From Flagellimonas marinaquae (GTDB taxonomy: Bacteria > Bacteroidota > Bacteroidia > Flavobacteriales > Flavobacteriaceae), in NCBI RefSeq assembly GCF_023716465.1, contig NZ_CP092415.1, forward strand, positions 1,279,501 through 1,343,500: DNA of 64,000 bases, in the 5' to 3' direction. Positions 59,812-64,000 of this stretch are shown piece after piece. The stretch's first letter is position 1, and every line of letters begins with the position of its first letter. Position numbers and translations under genes: made by a program. The notes under the pieces are model-generated. The model was not told where the DNA came from. It saw only the letters and a program-made list of their open reading frames with translations, and ran no database searches.

Positions 59812-61598
59812 TGAAAACCTTGATGGGCAACATAGGGTTGATTTTGGGCCTCTTCCTTTTAACAGGAATATATTCCCATGCTCAGGAAGATTCCGATCAG
59901 GTTACGTTTACCCTGAACTTGAGCAAAGAGGAATTGGGCATAAACGAACGCCTAAGAGTTGATTTTACCATGAACAGGGATGGCGATAACTTTAAACCGC
60001 CCCAGTTTGATGGTTTTAAGGTAGTTATGGGGCCTTCCCAATCCATAAGCTCCTCGTGGATTAATGGCAAGCGCAGTTTTTCCAAAACCTACACCTACAT
60101 CCTAGTACCCACGGCCAGAGGAAGTTTCACCATTAATCAGGCAACCATAGAAATTGAGGGGACAACTTACAAGACGACTCCACAAAACGTGGAAGTGACC
60201 GCAGCAGTGGACAAGCCGAATTCTCAAAAAACTGTTGATGATGTTGCCGATGAGAGCCTTCATTTGGTCGCAGAGGTATCCAAAGCAAATCCTTATCTCA
60301 ACGAAGCCGTAACCGTACTTTACAAACTATATGTAAGTCCAAACATTAGTGTTACCAATTACCGCCCATTGGACAACCCGACCTACAACAATTTTTGGAG
60401 TCAGGATATCCCGGTAACCAAGCATACGGCCCAAAATGGAACATATCAAGGCAAGCCATACCGCTACGTGGTTTTAAAACGAGTGGTACTATATCCACAA
60501 AAAGCCGGAAAGTTGGACATAGAACCGTTATCGTTGGAAGTGTTTGTTGATGTGCCTACAGACCGTAGGGATTTTTTCGGGGGCAGGATTTACACCCAGA
60601 CCAGTAAAACGGTCTCCGCAGGCAATAGGACGATCAACGTAAAACCATTGCCCGAAGCCGGTAAACCGGAAAATTTTAGTGGAGCGGTGGGTGAATTTGA
60701 TTTTTCGGTAACTACGAGCAAAACACAACTGAACGCTTCGGAATCGTTGCAGGCAAAAGTTGAAGTGACCGGAAAGGGTAACCTAAAATTATTTCAACTT
60801 CCCGAACCAGAATTGCCTAGCTCCCTGGAAGTTTATGATCCAGAATACGACGAGAACATCCGTACCTACAGTACTGGAATGGAAGGTAAAGTAGCCAATA
60901 ATTACACTATTGTGCCCTCTTTCCGAGGAAAATATCCCATACCCAGTATCTCCTTCAGCTATTTTAATCCTTCGACGGGAAGGTACAATACCATCAACTC
61001 GGAAGAAATAAACATTGAGGTAATAGAGGGACCAACAGGAAATTCCGACAATGTCTCGGTACCTTCGGCGAATAAACAATTGGTTGTGCCGACCGGGGAA
61101 CAGTTCCATTTCATCAACATTAATCCCAACCTAAAGCCCATCGATCAAAAGCGCTTTTTTGGCTCAAATACGTTTTTTATCCTTTTATTGGCACCCCTAC
61201 TCTTGATTCCATTGGCCATTTTCTTTTTTAAGAAGCGTGAGGCCATTGCCAGCGATGTGATCGGAAACAAAATCAAGCAAGCCAACAAATTGGCCAGAAA
61301 ATATCTTTCCACCGCAAAAAAGGAGCTTGGCAATAAAGAGGCATTTTATGTAGCCCTGGAAAAAGGACTGCACAACTATTTAAAAGCAAAGTTACATATA
61401 GAGACCTCGGAATTCAGCAAGGATAAAATAACCCATATTCTTTCGGAAAAGAATGTCGACACAAATGACATTTCTGGGTTTATTGAATTGCTGAGAAGTT
61501 GCGAAATGGCTCGATATAGCCCATTCTCCAATGTTCAGATGCAACAGGATTACGAAAAGGCGAGCGATGTAATATCTAAATTGGACAAGCAGTTATGA
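59811..61598 (+). CDS. batD: BatD, periplasmic Ig-like domains with membrane anchor
   Basis: 595 residues. Signal peptide (GLILGLFLLTGIYSHAQEDS), several BatD (oxygen-tolerance) beta domains (TFTLNLSKEELGINERLRVD, KTYTYILVPTARGSFTINQA, VVLKRVVLYPQKAGKLDIEP, NYTIVPSFRGKYPIPSISFS), membrane helix (FFILLLAPLLLIPLAIFFFK, about 455-475) and a cytoplasmic helical tail. Overlaps batE by 4 bases. Confidence 0.93.
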   Translation: MKTLMGNIGLILGLFLLTGIYSHAQEDSDQVTFTLNLSKEELGINERLRVDFTMNRDGDNFKPPQFDGFKVVMGPSQSISSSWINGKRSFSKTYTYILVPTARGSFTINQATIEIEGTTYKTTPQNVEVTAAVDKPNSQKTVDDVADESLHLVAEVSKANPYLNEAVTVLYKLYVSPNISVTNYRPLDNPTYNNFWSQDIPVTKHTAQNGTYQGKPYRYVVLKRVVLYPQKAGKLDIEPLSLEVFVDVPTDRRDFFGGRIYTQTSKTVSAGNRTINVKPLPEAGKPENFSGAVGEFDFSVTTSKTQLNASESLQAKVEVTGKGNLKLFQLPEPELPSSLEVYDPEYDENIRTYSTGMEGKVANNYTIVPSFRGKYPIPSISFSYFNPSTGRYNTINSEEINIEVIEGPTGNSDNVSVPSANKQLVVPTGEQFHFININPNLKPIDQKRFFGSNTFFILLLAPLLLIPLAIFFFKKREAIASDVIGNKIKQANKLARKYLSTAKKELGNKEAFYVALEKGLHNYLKAKLHIETSEFSKDKITHILSEKNVDTNDISGFIELLRSCEMARYSPFSNVQMQQDYEKASDVISKLDKQL

Positions 61599-62359
61599 GC
61601 ACAAAAAAAATAGTCCTTTTAATTTGTCTTGGTTGTTGCTCTTTGGGATTTTCCCAAAATGAAGCACTCTTTAACGAAGCCACAGAACTGTACAACAATG
61701 GCGAATACTCTTCGGCCATTGAGAATTATAAAAAAATACTTGAAAACGGAGAACATTCGTCCTCGGTATATTTCAATCTTGGGAATTGCAACTATAAGTT
61801 AAATGCCATAGGCCCAAGTATTTACTTTTATGAGAAGGCACTGCTTTTGGACCCGAACAACAAAGAGATTCAAAACAATCTTAGGTTTGCGCAGAATATG
61901 CGTTTGGATGCCATAGAAGAAATGCCAAAAACTGAGCTTTCACGGATATATACTGCCATAGTCGGTATGTTCTCTTCCGATCAGTGGGCATATATTGCCG
62001 TTGGACTAATTTTTTTATTCGTTCTGGCGTACATGGCCTATTATTTTTTACGACCGGCCAACCAAAAAAGAGCCGCCTTTATCTCGAGTATTTTTTCTTT
62101 AGCATTGGGAAGTGTTTGTATCTTAATGGCTTACCTCAACCATCAACAGTACAAAAATGATGATCCAGCCATTGTTTTTAGCAAAGAAGTTCAAGTAACT
62201 TCCGAACCAAACAACAACAGTGCGGCCATTTTCACCCTACACGAAGGGACCAAAGTAAACATCTTGGAAGAGTTGGATGATTGGAGGAGAATACGCATTG
62301 CAGATGGTCAAACTGGATGGTTAATGGATAACACCATTAAGCCATTAAAAGATTTTTAG
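61595..62359 (+). CDS. batE: BatE, TPR plus SH3-like domain protein
   Basis: 254 residues. Signal peptide (LLICLGCCSLGFSQNEALFN), two TPRs (ELYNNGEYSSAIENYKKILE, NLGNCNYKLNAIGPSIYFYE), membrane helices (AYIAVGLIFLFVLAYMAYYF, ISSIFSLALGSVCILMAYLN) and a C-terminal bacterial SH3 domain (FSKEVQVTSEPNNNSAAIFT, LDDWRRIRIADGQTGWLMDN). Last gene of the operon. Confidence 0.92.
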   Translation: MSTKKIVLLICLGCCSLGFSQNEALFNEATELYNNGEYSSAIENYKKILENGEHSSSVYFNLGNCNYKLNAIGPSIYFYEKALLLDPNNKEIQNNLRFAQNMRLDAIEEMPKTELSRIYTAIVGMFSSDQWAYIAVGLIFLFVLAYMAYYFLRPANQKRAAFISSIFSLALGSVCILMAYLNHQQYKNDDPAIVFSKEVQVTSEPNNNSAAIFTLHEGTKVNILEELDDWRRIRIADGQTGWLMDNTIKPLKDF

Positions 62360-62392
62360 TTATATTTTAACAGAAATCTTTGCGTCTTATCG

Positions 62393-62400
62393 TAAATTTG
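62393..62400 (+). promoter_or_regulatory. Possible -7 box (TAAATTTG)
   Basis: Perfect TAnnTTTG 18 bases before the ATG of the small exported protein. No -33 TTG at standard spacing. Confidence 0.4.
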
Positions 62401-62418
62401 CAAAACTTATAAGTATTT

Positions 62419-62727
62419 ATGCGAATACTGGCCTTACCACTTGCTTCTTTTTTGATGGTCTTCATTCTGATGACCTCTTCCTTTGTGCCCCTTTTGGGCA
62501 AGGAGTACAGTACGGCCATTATTTTAGGTTCTTCCGAAGAGGAAAACAACACCCACGACACATCGAACAATAAAACATTTGATAGCAAATACTTCCTGTA
62601 CAAAAGCTTTTTTGCTATGAATCCTTCTATAAATCAGGAGAAAAGCAACAACGCCTTGGGATATGTATTCGCTGTTTTAGAGTTTACACTCGAAACACTA
62701 GACCCTCCTCCCCGAAAATTGGTTTAA
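62419..62727 (+). CDS. Small exported protein of unknown function
   Basis: 102 residues with a signal peptide or N-terminal helix (LPLASFLMVFILMTSSFVPL), then a polar region (SSEEENNTHDTSNNKTFDSK) and an amphipathic C-terminal half (NALGYVFAVLEFTLETLD). No family recognised. It has its own -7 box and precedes the SulP gene by about 80 bases. Confidence 0.55.
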   Translation: MRILALPLASFLMVFILMTSSFVPLLGKEYSTAIILGSSEEENNTHDTSNNKTFDSKYFLYKSFFAMNPSINQEKSNNALGYVFAVLEFTLETLDPPPRKLV

Positions 62728-62809
62728 CACTCAATTTTACGTTCAAATCAAATTTTCAACGTCCCCTACCCAGTAATCCCGGTGTGGCGGACAAATCTTA
62801 CTTATTATT

Positions 62810-64000
62810 ATGTTCAAGAATTTAAAAAATGACTTGCCTGCAAGTATAGTGGTCTTTTTTGTGGCACTACCCCTATGTTTGGGTATCGCCCTGGCCAGTG
62901 GAGCACCTCTCTTTTCGGGTCTCATCGCAGGTATTATCGGAGGAATCGTTGTTGGAGGATTAAGCGGTTCACAAATAGGGGTAAGTGGCCCGGCAGCAGG
63001 ACTGGCTGCAATTGTTCTTACGGCCATTGGCACTTTGGGGGGTTATCAGAACTTTCTGGTTGCCGTGGTTTTGGGAGGTGTCCTACAGTTTCTTTTCGGA
63101 ATCTTGAGAGCTGGTGTCATCGCCTACTATTTTCCATCATCCGTAATTAAGGGAATGCTTACCGGTATCGGTATCATCATCATTCTAAAACAGATTCCCC
63201 ATTTTTTTGGTTACGATGCCGATCCCGAAGGAGATTTTGCCTTTTTTCAAGTAGATGGTGAAAATACCTTTAGTGAAATCATCAATACCGTGAATTTTAT
63301 AAGCCCGGGTGCTACCATTATTGCGTTTATCTCGTTGGCAATATTGATTTTGTGGAGCCAGGTATTGACCAAAAAATCAAAAATCTTTGAACTTGTACAA
63401 GGACCATTGGTAGCCGTAGTCCTTGGAATCATTTATTTTACGGTAACACAGGGAAATGAGACTTGGGGCATCTCTCAAGAACATTTGGTCAGTGTTCCCG
63501 TACCCGATAGTTTCGAGTCCTTTTTAGGTTTCTTTAGTTTTCCTAATTTTTCGGTGATCACCAGCACCGAGGTTTGGATCACAGCGTTTACCATTGCACT
63601 TGTGGCCAGTTTGGAAACCTTGCTCTGTGTGGAGGCCACAGATAAATTGGACCCTTTAAAAAGAACTACACCCACCAACCGAGAGCTTATGGCCCAAGGA
63701 GTAGGCAATACACTGTCCGGTTTGGTCGGAGGACTGCCGGTAACACAAGTTATTGTGCGTAGTTCAGCAAATATTCAATCTGGAGGTAAAACAAAAGCTT
63801 CTGCCATTATCCATGGTTTTTTACTTTTGGGATCGGTCATCATCATCCCGACCCTTCTCAATAAAATACCTCTGTCCGTTTTGGCGGCCATCCTATTTAT
63901 TGTAGGTTACAAACTTGCAAAACCGAGCTTGTTCAAAACTATGTACCAAGCAGGTTGGAAACAATTTGTTCCATTTATCGTAACCGTTGTTGGTATTGTT
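62810..64000 (+). CDS. SulP-family anion transporter, partial (runs off right edge)
   Basis: Open frame from ATG 62810 (MFKNLKNDLPASIVVFFVAL) for 397 codons to the window end. SulP membrane core: LCLGIALASGAPLFSGLIAG, GLSGSQIGVSGPAAGLAAIV, GNTLSGLVGGLPVTQVIVRS. The type resembles SulP/bicarbonate transporters of Bacteroidota, often followed by a carbonic anhydrase, which would lie outside this window. Sequence differs clearly from the SulP at 30286-31809. Confidence 0.9.
   Translation, partial: MFKNLKNDLPASIVVFFVALPLCLGIALASGAPLFSGLIAGIIGGIVVGGLSGSQIGVSGPAAGLAAIVLTAIGTLGGYQNFLVAVVLGGVLQFLFGILRAGVIAYYFPSSVIKGMLTGIGIIIILKQIPHFFGYDADPEGDFAFFQVDGENTFSEIINTVNFISPGATIIAFISLAILILWSQVLTKKSKIFELVQGPLVAVVLGIIYFTVTQGNETWGISQEHLVSVPVPDSFESFLGFFSFPNFSVITSTEVWITAFTIALVASLETLLCVEATDKLDPLKRTTPTNRELMAQGVGNTLSGLVGGLPVTQVIVRSSANIQSGGKTKASAIIHGFLLLGSVIIIPTLLNKIPLSVLAAILFIVGYKLAKPSLFKTMYQAGWKQFVPFIVTVVGIV

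Overview
The window looks like chromosomal DNA of a member of the Bacteroidota, most likely a marine Flavobacteriaceae. The reasons are TonB-dependent receptors with carboxypeptidase-like N-terminal extensions, a GLPGLI-family protein, a complete MoxR/Bat aerotolerance-type operon, the long eukaryote-like IleS, many small lipoproteins, few Shine-Dalgarno-like sites, and several TAnnTTTG-type -7 promoter boxes. Nearly all of it is ordinary, densely packed chromosome. I saw no rRNA, tRNA, CRISPR array, insertion sequence or prophage.

Layout. 1-7.3 kb (minus strand): a cut-off M23 peptidase, tryptophan 2,3-dioxygenase, a DUF3108 protein, a patatin/Omp85-barrel fusion and uvrC. 7.6-8.3 kb (plus): a 29-codon membrane micro-ORF and 5-formyl-THF cyclo-ligase. 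8.3-13.4 kb (minus): an ileS - dksA-like - DUF4097-like - lspA cluster. 13.6-19.8 kb: a small helical lipoprotein, a TonB receptor, recO, gdhA and a cystathionine gamma-synthase/lyase. 19.9-31.8 kb: mixed housekeeping genes, including an ArsC/Spx-like protein, an EamA permease, a SUKH protein, a thioesterase, an FMN oxidoreductase, a YheT-like hydrolase, a lipoprotein cytochrome c, a run of four exported proteins (two with META domains), DinB-like proteins and a SulP transporter. 32-40.7 kb: a duplicated-domain lipoprotein and the two glycerol-3-phosphate dehydrogenases gpsA and glpD. Between those two lies a module of two tandem tiny secreted peptides, a GLPGLI protein and a TonB-type receptor. 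40.7-47.4 kb: CvpA, a CAP lipoprotein, 3-hydroxyanthranilate dioxygenase, DUF1304, an antiquitin-type aldehyde dehydrogenase, an acyl-ACP desaturase and a phosphatase. 47.5-50.4 kb: a fructokinase-amylosucrase pair for sucrose use. 50.4-53.1 kb: an aldo/keto reductase, an SDR and an AlbA_2 protein. 53.3-62.4 kb: the MoxR-DUF58-DUF4381-like-BatA-BatB-BatC-BatD-BatE operon. The window ends inside a second SulP transporter.

Most interesting parts. (1) The 34.1-38.1 kb module: two paralogous exported peptides of about 65-69 residues sharing a C-x7-H-x9-H-x-D-x2-H-x8-C pattern, followed by a strong intercistronic stem-loop, a GLPGLI protein and a large outer-membrane receptor. A 17-bp direct repeat (15 matches) flanks the module between gpsA and glpD. 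This is my best candidate for an undescribed system. (2) A recurring intergenic element: a GC-rich hairpin abutting a TTTGGTTGGTTATTTAG-type sequence on the minus strand. In two places it looks like a small structured RNA with a 5' hairpin and a terminator. (3) The 29-residue membrane micro-ORF.
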